This document shows, in pieces, positions 49,252-59,128 of a stretch of DNA of 64,000 nt. The notes beneath the pieces are model-generated. The model made no database searches, was not told the origin of the DNA, and saw nothing but the letters and a program-made list of their open reading frames with translations. A program made the position numbers and the translations under genes. Every line of letters begins with the position of its first letter. Positions within the stretch are counted from its first letter, which is position 1. The DNA comes from Novosphingobium sp. B1 (lineage in GTDB: Bacteria > Pseudomonadota > Alphaproteobacteria > Sphingomonadales > Sphingomonadaceae), in contig NZ_FWXL01000005.1 of the NCBI RefSeq assembly GCF_900176395.1, positions 62,001-126,000 on the forward strand, written 5' to 3'.

Positions 49252-50472
49252 ATGGACTACGAGGGCTACTTCAAGGGGGAACTGGACTCGGTCCGGGCTG
49301 AAGGGCGCTATCGGATCTTTACCGAGATCGAGCGCAGGTGCGGCAACTTCCCGCACGCCACGCGCTATGTCGACGATCGGACCGAACAGGTCACGGTGTG
49401 GTGCTCGAACGATTACCTCGGCATGGGACAGCATCCCGCGGTGCTTGATGCCATGCACAAGACGCTCGACGAATGCGGTGCGGGCGCAGGCGGCACGCGG
49501 AATATTTCAGGCACCAACCACCATCACGTTCTGCTCGAACAGGAACTGGCCGACCTGCACGGCAAGGAAGCCGCGCTGCTGTTCACGTCTGGCTATGTCT
49601 CGAACTGGGCAGGGCTTGGCACGCTGGCAGCGAAGATTCCGGGCTGTGTGGTGTTCTCCGATGCTCTGAACCATGCCTCGATGATCGAGGGCATCCGCCA
49701 TTCGCGCGCGACGTGCCGGGTCTGGCGTCATAACGATGTGGCGCATCTTGACGAACTGCTTTCGGAATACGGCCCGGACGTGCCCAAGCTGGTGGCATTC
49801 GAAAGCGTCTATTCGATGGACGGCGACATCGGCCCGATCGCGGAAATTCTCGACGTCTGCGAAAAGCACGGCGCGATGAGCTACATCGACGAGGTTCACG
49901 CAGTCGGTCTCTATGGACCGCGCGGCGGCGGCGTCGCAGAGCGTGAAGGCCTGATGGACCGCATAACGGTGATCGAGGGGACGCTGGGCAAGGCATTTGG
50001 CGTGATGGGCGGCTACATTGCCGCGTCAGAGGCGCTGTGCGACTTCATCCGCACTTTCGCCAGTGGGTTCATCTTCACCACTGCCCTGCCCCCTGCCCTT
50101 GCTGCCGGCGCTGCTGCCAGCATCCGGCATCTGAAGACGAGCGAGATGGAGCGCGCCCGACACAAGGAGCGCGTGGCAACGGTGCGCCGCCGGCTCGACG
50201 CCATCGGCATCCCGCACCTGCCGAACCCCAGCCATATCATTCCGGTGATGGTGGGCGATCCGCACAAGTGCAAGCGCATCAGCGACTGGCTGATGGACAA
50301 CCACGGCATCTACGTACAGCCGATCAACTATCCAACCGTACCGCGCGGAACCGAGCGCCTGCGCATCACGCCATCGCCCGTCCATAGCGATGGTGACGTG
50401 GACAAGCTGATCGAAGCGCTGAGCGACATCTGGTCACAATGTGAACTCGCGCGGCGCTCCGCTGCGGCTTGA
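49252..50472 (+). CDS. hemA: 5-aminolevulinate synthase
   Basis: 406 residues, the standard HemA/ALAS length. Pyridoxal-phosphate lysine Lys247 in [29 protein letters not shown] contains the conserved PLP aspartate. Condenses glycine and succinyl-CoA to aminolevulinate. Its location at the end of the puh/acsF run ties tetrapyrrole supply to photosynthesis expression. Followed by two stem-loops. Confidence 0.97.
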   Translation: MDYEGYFKGELDSVRAEGRYRIFTEIERRCGNFPHATRYVDDRTEQVTVWCSNDYLGMGQHPAVLDAMHKTLDECGAGAGGTRNISGTNHHHVLLEQELADLHGKEAALLFTSGYVSNWAGLGTLAAKIPGCVVFSDALNHASMIEGIRHSRATCRVWRHNDVAHLDELLSEYGPDVPKLVAFESVYSMDGDIGPIAEILDVCEKHGAMSYIDEVHAVGLYGPRGGGVAEREGLMDRITVIEGTLGKAFGVMGGYIAASEALCDFIRTFASGFIFTTALPPALAAGAAASIRHLKTSEMERARHKERVATVRRRLDAIGIPHLPNPSHIIPVMVGDPHKCKRISDWLMDNHGIYVQPINYPTVPRGTERLRITPSPVHSDGDVDKLIEALSDIWSQCELARRSAAA

Positions 50473-50483
50473 GGGCGAACTGT

Positions 50484-50505
50484 CAGGCCGCCCTGCGGCG
50501 GCCTG
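50484..50505 (+). terminator. Stem-loop after hemA
   Basis: CAGGCCGCC / GGCGGCCTG, a nine-bp perfect stem with loop CTGC, 11 bases after the hemA stop. No T-run follows, so alone it may only stabilise the 3' end; the second hairpin at 50521-50553 is stronger. Confidence 0.55.
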
Positions 50506-50520
50506 GATTGCAGCAAATGA

Positions 50521-50553
50521 AAGGGGCGCGGACCGGTGTGGTCCGCGCCCCTT
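50521..50553. terminator. Bidirectional hairpin terminator between hemA and cytochrome c
   Basis: Perfect 14-bp palindrome AAGGGGCGCGGACC / GGTCCGCGCCCCTT with a 5-base loop. T-rich ends on both strands (CTTCTT rightward, TTTCATTT leftward) suit a shared terminator for the convergent hemA and cytochrome genes. Confidence 0.8.
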
Positions 50554-50579
50554 CTTGCGACCCGAAGGGCCTTGTGGGC

Positions 50580-51104
50580 TCAGTTCGGAGCCTTGAGATA
50601 TGCGATCACGTCAGCGCGGTCCTGCGCCTTGGGCAAGCCAGCGAACGACATCTTGGTGCCCGGGACGACGCGCTGCGGCTTTTCGAGGTACTGGAACAGT
50701 TTTTCCGCAGTCCAGGTGATGCCGCTGTTCTTGTTGGCGGCCGAATACGTGAAGCCTGCTTCCGTGCCAGCCTTGCGACCCACGACGCCTGCGAGCGACG
50801 GACCGATCATGTTCTTGCCAGCTTCAATGGCATGGCAGGCCTTGCACTGGGTGAAGATGGTCTTCCCGTGTGCGGCATCGGGCGTGAGGGAAGCGAGCGT
50901 CGTGCCATCGAGAGTATCGGTGGAATCGGCGGTTGGCGCAGCGGCGCTTGTTGCAGCAGCAGGAGCAGCGGCTGCAGCCGCAGTTGTTTCCGCAGGCTTC
51001 GCTGCGGTTTCTTCTGCTGCCTTGTCAGCACTTCCGCCACCACCGCAGGACGCGAGGAGCAGGGTAGCGGTTGTCAGTGCAACGTATTGGATAACATGCC
51101 TCAT
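50580..51104 (-). CDS. Lipoprotein cytochrome c (CycA-like), class I
   Basis: 174 residues from ATG 51102-51104; GAGGG lies at a suitable distance, while the ATG two codons upstream (51110) would put it too close. Lipobox LASC (Cys20) means membrane anchoring by lipid. An Ala/Pro/Thr-rich flexible linker (about 25-70) joins a cytochrome c fold with haem motif CKACH (87-91) and axial Met in PGTKMSFAG. Similar to the cycA product placed at the end of sphingomonad clusters. Probably carries electrons between the bc1 complex and PufC or an oxidase. Confidence 0.88.
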   Translation of the reverse strand: MRHVIQYVALTTATLLLASCGGGGSADKAAEETAAKPAETTAAAAAAPAAATSAAAPTADSTDTLDGTTLASLTPDAAHGKTIFTQCKACHAIEAGKNMIGPSLAGVVGRKAGTEAGFTYSAANKNSGITWTAEKLFQYLEKPQRVVPGTKMSFAGLPKAQDRADVIAYLKAPN

Positions 51105-51110
51105 TTGCAT

Positions 51111-51494
51111 CCACCCTCTTTCCGGAATCAAGCGCGTTCTGATTAAACGGCACAGCAGTAAAACACGCTCATAACCCCATAACAACACGGTATTTTGGGC
51201 GGGAACCATATCGGCGCATTATTGCGAGGAAACAGATGCTTTCTTGCCCGCACCCTTCCGCACTGCAGCAAACTCACTGCTCGCAACCGACTTACTTTCG
51301 ATCCCTCCCCTACAGAATACAGCAGCGCACTATCCCTCGGTAAATGTGTCAAAAAGTTTCCAAATTGGAAAATCGTTCAGTGTGTCACAGCGCTGAAATG
51401 GCTTTCACGGTTTCGTCACCGAACTGACGTTCCACTGTCAGAATCCATCCCTAGCCGCAGCGCAGCATCATTGCTTCAGGGGATTCTTCAAATC
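51111..51494. other. Intergenic region between cytochrome c and phytate TBDR
   Basis: A 384-base AT-richer gap with no supported gene; an in-frame extension of the downstream TBDR reading frame (from 51195) is not protein-like. It must hold the divergent promoters. Pho-box-like heptamers at 51413-51441 lie 53 bases before the TBDR start. A weaker TGTCAC motif is at 51383-51388. Confidence 0.7.
51413..51441 (+). promoter_or_regulatory. Pho-box-like array upstream of TBDR-phytase operon
   Basis: Three heptamers in strict 11-bp phase: TCGTCAC (51413-51419), CTGACGT (51424-51430), CTGTCAG (51435-51441). The Pho box is built from CTGTCAT-type heptamers with 4-bp spacers, so spacing is exact and the third copy is a 6/7 match. 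PhoB control of phytate use under phosphate limitation is inferred. Confidence 0.6.
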
Positions 51495-54290
51495 ATGTTT
51501 TTCCACGCACCCTTCGCGGGCCGCTCTTCGTTGCGCATCGCGCTACTCGCTTCGGTGGCGATTGGCTTTGCCACGCCAGCGTTTGCCGAAGAAACCGTGG
51601 CAGAAGCTGAAGACAGCACACCGATCGTGGTGACGGGCGAGCGCCCCATTGCCGAATCCGAAGCCGCTGCCCTCGATGTGCAGAAGAAGTCGGATTCACT
51701 GGTTGCGGTGCTTTCGTCGGATAGCGCAGGCCGCCTCCCCGACCAGAATATCGCGCAAGCTACCAGCCGCCTGCCCGGCGTTGCGATCGAACGCGATCAG
51801 GGCCAGGCACGCTACATCAGCCTGCGCGGCGCTCCGAATTACTGGACTACGCTGAGCTTTGACGGGATCAACGTCGTAAGCCCCGAAGGCCGCGACGCCC
51901 GTTTCGACTCGATCCCTTCGGCAATCGCCAAGCAGGTCGTCGTGTCGAAGGCCGTCACGCCGGACATGCCCGGCGAGACCGTGTCAGGCAACGTCAACGT
52001 CATCACCCGCTCGGCTTTCGATTTTGATGGCCTGCATTTCCAGAGCAAGGCCGGCATCGGCTTTGCCGAATTGGGCGATCGCCGCGAGTATGAAGGGTCG
52101 GTGGTCGTGTCCGACCGCTTCCGCTCAGGGGATGGCGAGATCGGCCTGTTGCTTTCGGGCAGCTTCTTCGAGCGCAACATGATCACCGACAACTTCGAGA
52201 CCGACTGGGAACGTGTCTCGCAGGATCAGCGCCCGGGCAACGGCACGCGCTTCTGGGCGCGCGAGACCGAGAACAAACTTTACCGCCTGCGTCGCCGCAA
52301 CTGGTCGGTATCAGGGCGGATGGACTGGAAGCCAGACAGCGAGAACACCATCTCGCTGCGTTCGGTCTACACGATCTTCACTGACGATGAAGCGCGCGAC
52401 AACTACATCTTCGATCTCGATGACCGTCAGAGCGATCTGTCCAGTTCAGCCGCCGCTTGCCCGATCGTGGCCAATACCCTGCCGACGACTACCGGCTATG
52501 CCGATGTCTGCATTGGCAACACGCCGCTGGTCGGCACGGTCTACGGCATCGACATCAACCAGCGCTCGACCTTGCGCGCATTCCGCCAATCGATCTTCAC
52601 CAATACCCTGGAAGGCACGCACGAGTTCGAAAGCGGCTGGAAGATAAACTGGCTGGGCAACTACACCGAATCAAAGGATGATCGCTCGGTCGTTGGCGAA
52701 GCGCGGTGGAACAGCCCGTCGACCCGCAACCTGCGCCCGACGGTGACGTACGATTTCAGCGATCCGCTGCGAAGTACCCCGAAGCTTTTCACCACAGTGC
52801 AGCTTTCCGGCCCAACCCGCTATGCCGCCGGCACGCCGGTGACCGCGATCGACACTTTCACCAAGCCGCTTGCGGAATTGCGGGTGCTTGATGCCGTGGA
52901 CACCACGAAGGCCTACACCGGCCGCCTGATCATCGCCAAGGATGCAAGCGTGCTTGGGGGCGATGCCAGCTTAAAGGTCGGTTTCCAGTTTGACCAGCGC
53001 ACGAAAGTGGTGGACGAAAGCCAGATCCTGATCAACACCACGGCCGATTATGCCAGGATCGGCATTCCGACCAACTACAACGATTTCTCGCTGGATCAGC
53101 CATTCCTCGGCAAGATCGCGATGGGCTACACCTTCCGCTACTTCGACACCGACAAGATGCGTCAGTACAGCGATGCAGCGCGGGGGGCGTTCAGCTTCAC
53201 GCCCAACACCGGCAATATCTATGACGTGCGCGAACAGGTCTATGCCGGGTTTGCCATGGGCACGGTGCGCTATGACTGGGGTTCGATCATCGGTGGCGTC
53301 CGCGTTGAGCACGTGAAGAATCGCGGCATCGCCGAAGCGACGATCGGTTCAACAACCGCGCTGGTCACGGCCGAGGCGAGCCAGACCCTCGCCTTCCCGA
53401 GCCTGCACATCAATTACGATCTGGCCGAAGACAAGAAGTTCAGGCTCTCGTTCAACAGCGGCGCGGCGCGGGCCGACTACGACCTGCTGCGCCCGAACGT
53501 GACGGTGAACGATGCCAACCTGACGGTTTCGGGCGGAAATCCCAGCGTGAAACCGGAGCGGGCTTATGGCGTCGATGGCTACTTCGAATGGTACGTGCGT
53601 CCGCAGGGCTACCTGATGGCTGGCGCGTTCTACAAGAAGGTGCAAGACGTGCTCTATTCACAGCGGCGCACCTTCGGCTCGGATGCGCTCAACAGCAACG
53701 GCATCGATCGCTCGCAATATACCTTTACCGGCATCGCCAATGGCGGCGACGGACGGATCTTCGGCTTCGAAGTGGCCGCACAGCTGCAGCTTGAACCCTG
53801 GACGCAGAGCCTTGGACTGCCCGACTGGATGGGTGGTTTCGGCGTAAGTGCAAACCTTACCTACAACGACAGCGAAGTGACGAAGCCCGCCGTGGGCGCC
53901 ATTCCCGCCCGCAAGGTCCGTCTGCCCGGCACTTCCGATGTCGTCTACAACCTGGGTGGCTACTACGAGAAGTACGGCTTGTCGCTGCGCCTGCAGTACC
54001 AGCGCCGCAGCACATGGCTTGATGGTTACGCCGATGACCTGACCGATGCCGGCGACACCTATTGGGCCGCAGATGACGAGATGGACTTCTCGGCCCGCTA
54101 CGCGATCAACCGGAACTTCGAGATCTACTTCGATGCCTCGAACCTGCTCAACAAACCGGGCCGCCGCTATTCGGAGCCGGGCAACCTGCTGAGCGCAACC
54201 GGCACGCCGACGCCGCGTACGGACATCTATACGATCGAATACGAGCGCTTCGGCCGTCGTTACGCGGCGGGCATGAGGATCAACTTCTGA
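51495..54290 (+). CDS. TonB-dependent receptor, probably for phytate
   Basis: 931 residues from ATG 51495 (MFFHAPFAGRSSLRIALLASVAI), with signal peptide cut near AFAEE, TonB-box-like TPIVVTGERP, plug domain (GRLPDQNIAQATSRLPGVAIERD; YISLRGAP) and C-terminal aromatic strand ending GMRINF. An AGGGG ribosome site is about a dozen bases upstream. It shares a base with the phytase ATG (TGATG). TBDR-phytase pairs are known in Caulobacter and Sphingomonas; import of inositol phosphate or phosphate-bearing products is inferred. Confidence 0.9.
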   Translation: MFFHAPFAGRSSLRIALLASVAIGFATPAFAEETVAEAEDSTPIVVTGERPIAESEAAALDVQKKSDSLVAVLSSDSAGRLPDQNIAQATSRLPGVAIERDQGQARYISLRGAPNYWTTLSFDGINVVSPEGRDARFDSIPSAIAKQVVVSKAVTPDMPGETVSGNVNVITRSAFDFDGLHFQSKAGIGFAELGDRREYEGSVVVSDRFRSGDGEIGLLLSGSFFERNMITDNFETDWERVSQDQRPGNGTRFWARETENKLYRLRRRNWSVSGRMDWKPDSENTISLRSVYTIFTDDEARDNYIFDLDDRQSDLSSSAAACPIVANTLPTTTGYADVCIGNTPLVGTVYGIDINQRSTLRAFRQSIFTNTLEGTHEFESGWKINWLGNYTESKDDRSVVGEARWNSPSTRNLRPTVTYDFSDPLRSTPKLFTTVQLSGPTRYAAGTPVTAIDTFTKPLAELRVLDAVDTTKAYTGRLIIAKDASVLGGDASLKVGFQFDQRTKVVDESQILINTTADYARIGIPTNYNDFSLDQPFLGKIAMGYTFRYFDTDKMRQYSDAARGAFSFTPNTGNIYDVREQVYAGFAMGTVRYDWGSIIGGVRVEHVKNRGIAEATIGSTTALVTAEASQTLAFPSLHINYDLAEDKKFRLSFNSGAARADYDLLRPNVTVNDANLTVSGGNPSVKPERAYGVDGYFEWYVRPQGYLMAGAFYKKVQDVLYSQRRTFGSDALNSNGIDRSQYTFTGIANGGDGRIFGFEVAAQLQLEPWTQSLGLPDWMGGFGVSANLTYNDSEVTKPAVGAIPARKVRLPGTSDVVYNLGGYYEKYGLSLRLQYQRRSTWLDGYADDLTDAGDTYWAADDEMDFSARYAINRNFEIYFDASNLLNKPGRRYSEPGNLLSATGTPTPRTDIYTIEYERFGRRYAAGMRINF

Positions 54291-55375
54291 TGGCGTCCTT
54301 CGGCAAGAAAGAGATCGCAGGACCGGGGGCGTTGCTCCCAGCCCTGTTGCTATCCGCATGCGCCGGGATGACAGAGCCACCGCGCCCGGCCTATCCGGCA
54401 GTGCAGGTATTCGCCACCGCAGAGACCGCGCCTGTCGGTTCGGTCCGCGCCGATGCAGCCGATGATCCCGCGATCTGGCGCAATCGGGCCGATCCCGCTT
54501 CGAGCCTGATCGTCGGCACCGACAAGAAGGCCGGGCTTTACGTCTATGGTCTCGATGGCAAGACAAGGGACTTTGTCGCGGCGGGCGCGCTCAACAACGT
54601 GGACCTGCGTGAAGTGTGGCCAGGCTTCGTGCTTGTTGCAGCAAGCGATCGCAGCGATCTGGTGGAGCCCAGGATCGCGCTGTTCAGGCTGGACGGACAG
54701 ACAGGCAAGCTGGCCGCGCTCGGAGCAGTCCCTTTCCTGCCTGCAGGCCATGCGCCGGCCGAAGCCTACGGCTTCTGCATGGGCAAGGCGATGGCCGCGG
54801 GCGAACTTGCCCGCGCATACGTGGTGCTCAAGGATGGGACGGTGGCAGAGAGCGCGTTGATCGAACAAGGTGCATCGATTGCCGCCAGCTATCTGCGCTC
54901 GATCAAGTTCGGCACGCAATCCGAAGGGTGCGTGGTCGATGACCGGACAGGTCGGCTTTATCTGGCCGAGGAAGACATCGGTATCTGGGAAGTAGACCTG
55001 CGTGCGCCCACGCTTCAGGTAAGGCCTTTTGCCCTGGTCGGCAGGGACAAGGGCCTTGTAGACGATGTCGAGGGCCTGGCACTTGCGCCGGTGGGCAAAA
55101 GCGCGGGGATGCTCGTGGCTTCGAGCCAGGGGGACAACGCCTATGCACTGTTTGACCTCGCAACCGCTGAACCGCAGGGACGCTTTCGCATAGCGGCCGG
55201 CACTTATGGCGCCACGAGCGACACCGATGGGATAGAGCTAGTCCTCGGCGATTTCGGCCCGGCCTTTCCGGGCGGCGTCTTCGTGGCGCAGGACGGCGAC
55301 AACGCACCGCAAGCCCAGAACTTCAAGCTGGTGCCCTGGGCAGATGTCCTGAAAACTTTGGGACGGCAGCCCTGA
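54290..55375 (+). CDS. Beta-propeller phytase, lipoprotein
   Basis: 361 residues. Lipobox LSAC (Cys24). Propeller motifs: ADDPAIWRNRADPASSLIVGTDKKAGLYVYGLDGK near the start in the usual order (DDPAIW, GTDK, GL.VYDLDG), QGDNAYALFD and DTDGIE toward the end, supplying acidic residues for Ca2+. Such enzymes release phosphate from phytate. Coupled to the TBDR ahead. Convergent with ppx across 12 bases with no clear terminator. Confidence 0.9.
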   Translation: MASFGKKEIAGPGALLPALLLSACAGMTEPPRPAYPAVQVFATAETAPVGSVRADAADDPAIWRNRADPASSLIVGTDKKAGLYVYGLDGKTRDFVAAGALNNVDLREVWPGFVLVAASDRSDLVEPRIALFRLDGQTGKLAALGAVPFLPAGHAPAEAYGFCMGKAMAAGELARAYVVLKDGTVAESALIEQGASIAASYLRSIKFGTQSEGCVVDDRTGRLYLAEEDIGIWEVDLRAPTLQVRPFALVGRDKGLVDDVEGLALAPVGKSAGMLVASSQGDNAYALFDLATAEPQGRFRIAAGTYGATSDTDGIELVLGDFGPAFPGGVFVAQDGDNAPQAQNFKLVPWADVLKTLGRQP

Positions 55376-55387
55376 GCCTGCCCACCT

Positions 55388-56851
55388 TCACTTATCCGGC
55401 GCGCCCGCCACGGTGACACCGAGGTGGCGCGCCAGTTCCTTCAGATCGCGCTGGGCGCCATCGCCGACAAGGGCGGGCACATCGGACCTGATGGCAAGCC
55501 TGCCGTCTTCGCATATCAGTGCGGTCTTGCCCAGGACTGCCGGCGAACAAGCTGAAAGCCTCCGGCATAGCCGCGCGGCAAGGCCTACGGCGCGGGCATC
55601 GGACAAGACCTGCGGCCCTGCCAGCCGCATCCATGGAGCAGGCGCTGAAGATTCGCCGGTATTGGCTTGCAACGCTTCAGCCAAGGCGGCGCGGCCAGCG
55701 CTATCGATTCCCACCCAACGCTTGCGCATGCCCCAATCGCTGGCGAGGTCACGCCGCAGATTGGGCTCCGTACGTCCAGCAGCAAGGCACAGCGCTATGG
55801 CGCAGCGCTGCGTGGCGCCCGCGGCCTGTGGCAGTACCGGTCGCATCCAGTTTACTGCTGCATCAATCAGCGCTCGATCGATGCCGAGCGGTGCGACGAA
55901 GGCCTCGGCCGCCGTGACCAGCGGATCCTGCTTCTGCATGGCATCCGAAAGCGAGCCGAAGAGCAAGCCTTCTCGCAGGCCCCAGGACGAAAAGGTCACC
56001 CGGCCAGGTTCGAGCCGGTTGAGCAGAACGACCAGCAATGCGGCAGCATCGGGAATGCTGGCAAGCCGACTTGCCGAAACGCCGTCGATCGGCCCGGTAA
56101 CCTGACCGCGCCGTGCCAGTTGTCGAGCGAGTTTGCGCGCATCCTCGGCCGCGAGCGAAAATCCGTGCGTATCCTCGAATGGCCAGTCGAGCCGCACCAT
56201 CATTGCCCGAGCGAGCGCGCGCATCGATCCGCCGACCAGATAGAGCGTGACGCCGGGTTCGGCGGCCCAGTCGGCCTTGGCCAGCATGCGCCCTATTTCT
56301 CGCACGAACGACCGGTCGCCCCGCGCGCGCAACGCAGGCAGCCGCAATGAGCCGAGTGGCAGGCTGACCCCATGGCTGGTGCCGCCATCGGCAACATCCA
56401 CGAGTTCGAGACTGCCACCACCCAGATCGCCGACGATGCCCGCGGCATGCGGAAATGCACCGATCACGCCCGTGGCGCTGGTCTCGGCTTCCTCGACACC
56501 TGACAACAGCCGCGGCGTGAACCCGATCTCGCGAACGCGATCAAGAAAATCAGGGCCGTTCTCGGCATCCCGCGCCGCAGCAGTTGCCACTACATCGACC
56601 CGGGGGACTCCTGCCATGTCGAGAAGCGCCTTGTAGCGGCGCAGGGCCGCCAGCACGCTGGCCACGGCCTTGTCGGACAGGCGACCGGTTTCGGCGACAT
56701 GCTTGCCAAGGCGTGCTGTCACCTTCTCGTTGAGCAAAGTGGTCGGGGCGCGTAGCGGTCCGCCATAGATCACGAGCCTGACCGTGTTCGAACCGATGTC
56801 GATGATCGCGCGTGAATGCGCCCAATCGTAGATGGTCTGCGGTGTTTTCAC
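55388..56851 (-). CDS. ppx: Exopolyphosphatase / Ppx-GppA phosphatase
   Basis: 487 residues. ASKHA-fold motifs DIGSNTVRLVIYG (17-29) and GDLGGGSLELVDV. Start is GTG at 56849-56851, immediately after the ppk stop with no gap. Degrades polyphosphate (or pppGpp). Operon with ppk gives opposing control of the polyphosphate pool. Confidence 0.92.
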   Translation of the reverse strand: MKTPQTIYDWAHSRAIIDIGSNTVRLVIYGGPLRAPTTLLNEKVTARLGKHVAETGRLSDKAVASVLAALRRYKALLDMAGVPRVDVVATAAARDAENGPDFLDRVREIGFTPRLLSGVEEAETSATGVIGAFPHAAGIVGDLGGGSLELVDVADGGTSHGVSLPLGSLRLPALRARGDRSFVREIGRMLAKADWAAEPGVTLYLVGGSMRALARAMMVRLDWPFEDTHGFSLAAEDARKLARQLARRGQVTGPIDGVSASRLASIPDAAALLVVLLNRLEPGRVTFSSWGLREGLLFGSLSDAMQKQDPLVTAAEAFVAPLGIDRALIDAAVNWMRPVLPQAAGATQRCAIALCLAAGRTEPNLRRDLASDWGMRKRWVGIDSAGRAALAEALQANTGESSAPAPWMRLAGPQVLSDARAVGLAARLCRRLSACSPAVLGKTALICEDGRLAIRSDVPALVGDGAQRDLKELARHLGVTVAGAPDK

Positions 56852-58990
56852 TCAGGCACGGTTAGCCGCGCCACGCCGCAACGCAAGCTTTGGAACCTTC
56901 CTCCCACGAGAAAGCGCCGCCCCGCGCCCTGAGAGCGACGGGTTGGTCATGAAATAGCCGTGCAGGTTGAATGACGGATCGCCCTTCTCGAGCCGTTCGT
57001 ACTCTCCATCGGGCCTAAGTGCCCAGCTCTGTTCCGTGTCGAGCAGGTTTGCGAGCATGACCTGATCGAGAATCTGATCGTGCACGGTAGGGTTCTTGAC
57101 CGGCACCAGCACTTCGACGCGGCGGCCCATGTTGCGGCTCATTCCGTCCGCCGAGGATATGAACACGCGGGCGCGCTTGTTGGGCAGGTTTGCACCGTTG
57201 CCAAAGGCCCAGATACGGCTGTGTTCGAGGAAACGGCCGATGATCGACTTGACCTCGATCGTCTCGGACAGGCCGGGGACGCCGGGCTTGAGGCAGCAGA
57301 TCCCGCGAACAACCAGCCGGATCTCGACGCCTGCCATGCTTGCCAGATAGAGGCGATCAATCAGATCGGGATCGGTAAGCTGGTTGAGCTTGGCCCAGAT
57401 CGTGGCAGGCCGGCCCTTTTGCGCCAACGCCACCTCGCGAGCGATGCAGTCGTAAAGCTTTTCACGCAGATTGATCGGGCTGATCGCCAGCAGTTCGGTC
57501 TGCTTGGGCTCGACATACCCCGTGACGAAATTGAACAGTTGCCCGGCATCGCGGCCCATGCGCGGATCGGCGGTGAAGAACGACAGGTCGGTATAGATCC
57601 GCGCGGTGACCGGGTGATAGTTGCCGGTGCCGAAGTGGCAATAGGTGCGATAACCGCCGCCCTCCCGGCGAACGACCATGCTGACCTTGGCATGCGTCTT
57701 CCAGTCCACGAAACCGTAGATCACCTGCACGCCAGCGCGTTCAAGTTGGGCCGCCCACATCAGGTTCTGCTCTTCGTCGAAACGAGCCTTGAGTTCCACC
57801 ACGGCAGTGACCGATTTGCCCGCCTCGGCAGCGGCGATCAGCGCGGCGATGACTGCCGATTGCTTGCCGGCGCGATAAAGCGTCTGCTTGATCGCGACGA
57901 CATCGGGATCTGCCGCGGCCTGGCGCAGAAAATCGATAACTACCTCGAAGCTTTCGTAAGGGTGGTGGATGACCAGATCCTTCTCGCGGATGGCGGAGAA
58001 GCAATCACCGTCGTGTTCCAGCACGCGCTCGGGGTAGCGGGGATTGTAAGGATCGAACTTGAGATCCTGCCGGTCCTCTTCCACCACGGCAGCAAGGCCG
58101 CCGATGGCCAGAAGACCCCGGCTCTTGATTACCAGGGCATGGTCGAGCCTTAATTGTTCACGCAGCAGCTTTTCCGCCGCCGCGTCGAAGTTCTCCTGCA
58201 AGTGCAGCAGGATGACCTTGCCGCGCCGCCGCCGCTGGATGGCCGTACGGAAATACCGCACCAGGTCTTCGGCATCTTCCTCGATCTCGATGTCGCTGTC
58301 GCGCAGCACGCGAAAAGTACCGTTGCCGAGAATCTTGAAGCCGGGAAACAGCAAGGTGGCATGGCGCCTTACCAGTTCCTCGACCCCTACCCATGACCCC
58401 TTGTCGCCCGGTAGCCGCACGAAGCGGGGAAGCGCCGGGGGAATCAGGATCATTTCGGTTACCGGCGCACCATCGGCGCTGCGCTGCAACTGGAAGAGAA
58501 TGCCGCTGCCCTGATTGGCAATGAACGGAAACGGATGCGCCGGATCGATGGCCTGCGGGGTCAGCACCGGCACGACATGTTCTTCGAAATAGTCGCGCAA
58601 CCAGTCTGCCTCGACCTTCGTCAAGGTGTCGTTATCGATGATGCGGATACCGGCCTTGGCGAGATCGTCCTTGAGCCCGGCAAGCACGTCCTGCTGTAAA
58701 TCGATCAAACCCTTTACCGCTTCCAGCAAGGCGCCAAGCTGTTGCTGCGGCGTTTGTCCGTCGACAGAGAGTTCGTCGATCTGGCGGCGCACCTGCGCGG
58801 CAATGCCGGCAACGCGAACCATCATGAATTCATCAAGATTGCTCCCGCTGATCGACAGGAAACGCAGGCGCTCAAGCAGGGGATAATCGGCGTTGACCGC
58901 CTCGGCCAGCACGCGGCGGTTGAACGCGAGCCAGCTCAACTCACGATTGAAAAACCGCTCCTGAACAGGAGGCAGGTCAGAAATCAGCAA
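56852..58990 (-). CDS. ppk: Polyphosphate kinase PPK1
   Basis: 712 residues, full PPK1 length, with NRELSWLAFNRRVL (N-terminal domain), the phospho-accepting histidine in HFGTGNYHPVTARIYTD and the second catalytic His in GICCLKPGVPG-type region. The start is TTG at 58988-58990: AGGGGA lies six bases upstream and no in-frame ATG or GTG exists before a stop codon. Makes polyphosphate from ATP. Promoter region has Pho-box-like heptamers. Confidence 0.95.
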   Translation of the reverse strand: MLISDLPPVQERFFNRELSWLAFNRRVLAEAVNADYPLLERLRFLSISGSNLDEFMMVRVAGIAAQVRRQIDELSVDGQTPQQQLGALLEAVKGLIDLQQDVLAGLKDDLAKAGIRIIDNDTLTKVEADWLRDYFEEHVVPVLTPQAIDPAHPFPFIANQGSGILFQLQRSADGAPVTEMILIPPALPRFVRLPGDKGSWVGVEELVRRHATLLFPGFKILGNGTFRVLRDSDIEIEEDAEDLVRYFRTAIQRRRRGKVILLHLQENFDAAAEKLLREQLRLDHALVIKSRGLLAIGGLAAVVEEDRQDLKFDPYNPRYPERVLEHDGDCFSAIREKDLVIHHPYESFEVVIDFLRQAAADPDVVAIKQTLYRAGKQSAVIAALIAAAEAGKSVTAVVELKARFDEEQNLMWAAQLERAGVQVIYGFVDWKTHAKVSMVVRREGGGYRTYCHFGTGNYHPVTARIYTDLSFFTADPRMGRDAGQLFNFVTGYVEPKQTELLAISPINLREKLYDCIAREVALAQKGRPATIWAKLNQLTDPDLIDRLYLASMAGVEIRLVVRGICCLKPGVPGLSETIEVKSIIGRFLEHSRIWAFGNGANLPNKRARVFISSADGMSRNMGRRVEVLVPVKNPTVHDQILDQVMLANLLDTEQSWALRPDGEYERLEKGDPSFNLHGYFMTNPSLSGRGAALSRGRKVPKLALRRGAANRA

Positions 58991-59033
58991 GTTCGGTCCC
59001 CTGTCATCTCTCCATGCCCATAACGCATGTCAG

Positions 59034-59051
59034 GTTACACCCACGTGACAC
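59034..59051 (-). promoter_or_regulatory. Pho-box-like site ahead of ppk
   Basis: On the ppk strand GTGTCAC-GTGG-GTGTAAC: two heptamers 11 bp apart, each close to the CTGTCAT type. It lies 44-61 bases upstream of the ppk TTG. Weaker than the plus-strand array next to it. Confidence 0.4.
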
Positions 59052-59069
59052 TCAAGTGGCGGATGATTG

Positions 59070-59109
59070 CTGTCAACCGATCGTCAAGTGTGTGTCGCTG
59101 ATCTGACGC
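59070..59109 (+). promoter_or_regulatory. Four-heptamer Pho-box-like array facing TBDR relic
   Basis: CTGTCAA (59070), TCGTCAA (59081), GTGTCGC (59092), CTGACGC (59103), each 11 bp apart with 4-bp spacers: a full Pho-box layout in the plus orientation. It points away from ppk, to the TBDR remnant at 59129-59288. It may also act on ppk, as PhoB sites can serve divergent promoters. Confidence 0.55.
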
Positions 59110-59128
59110 CGAAACATCACGGGATGCG

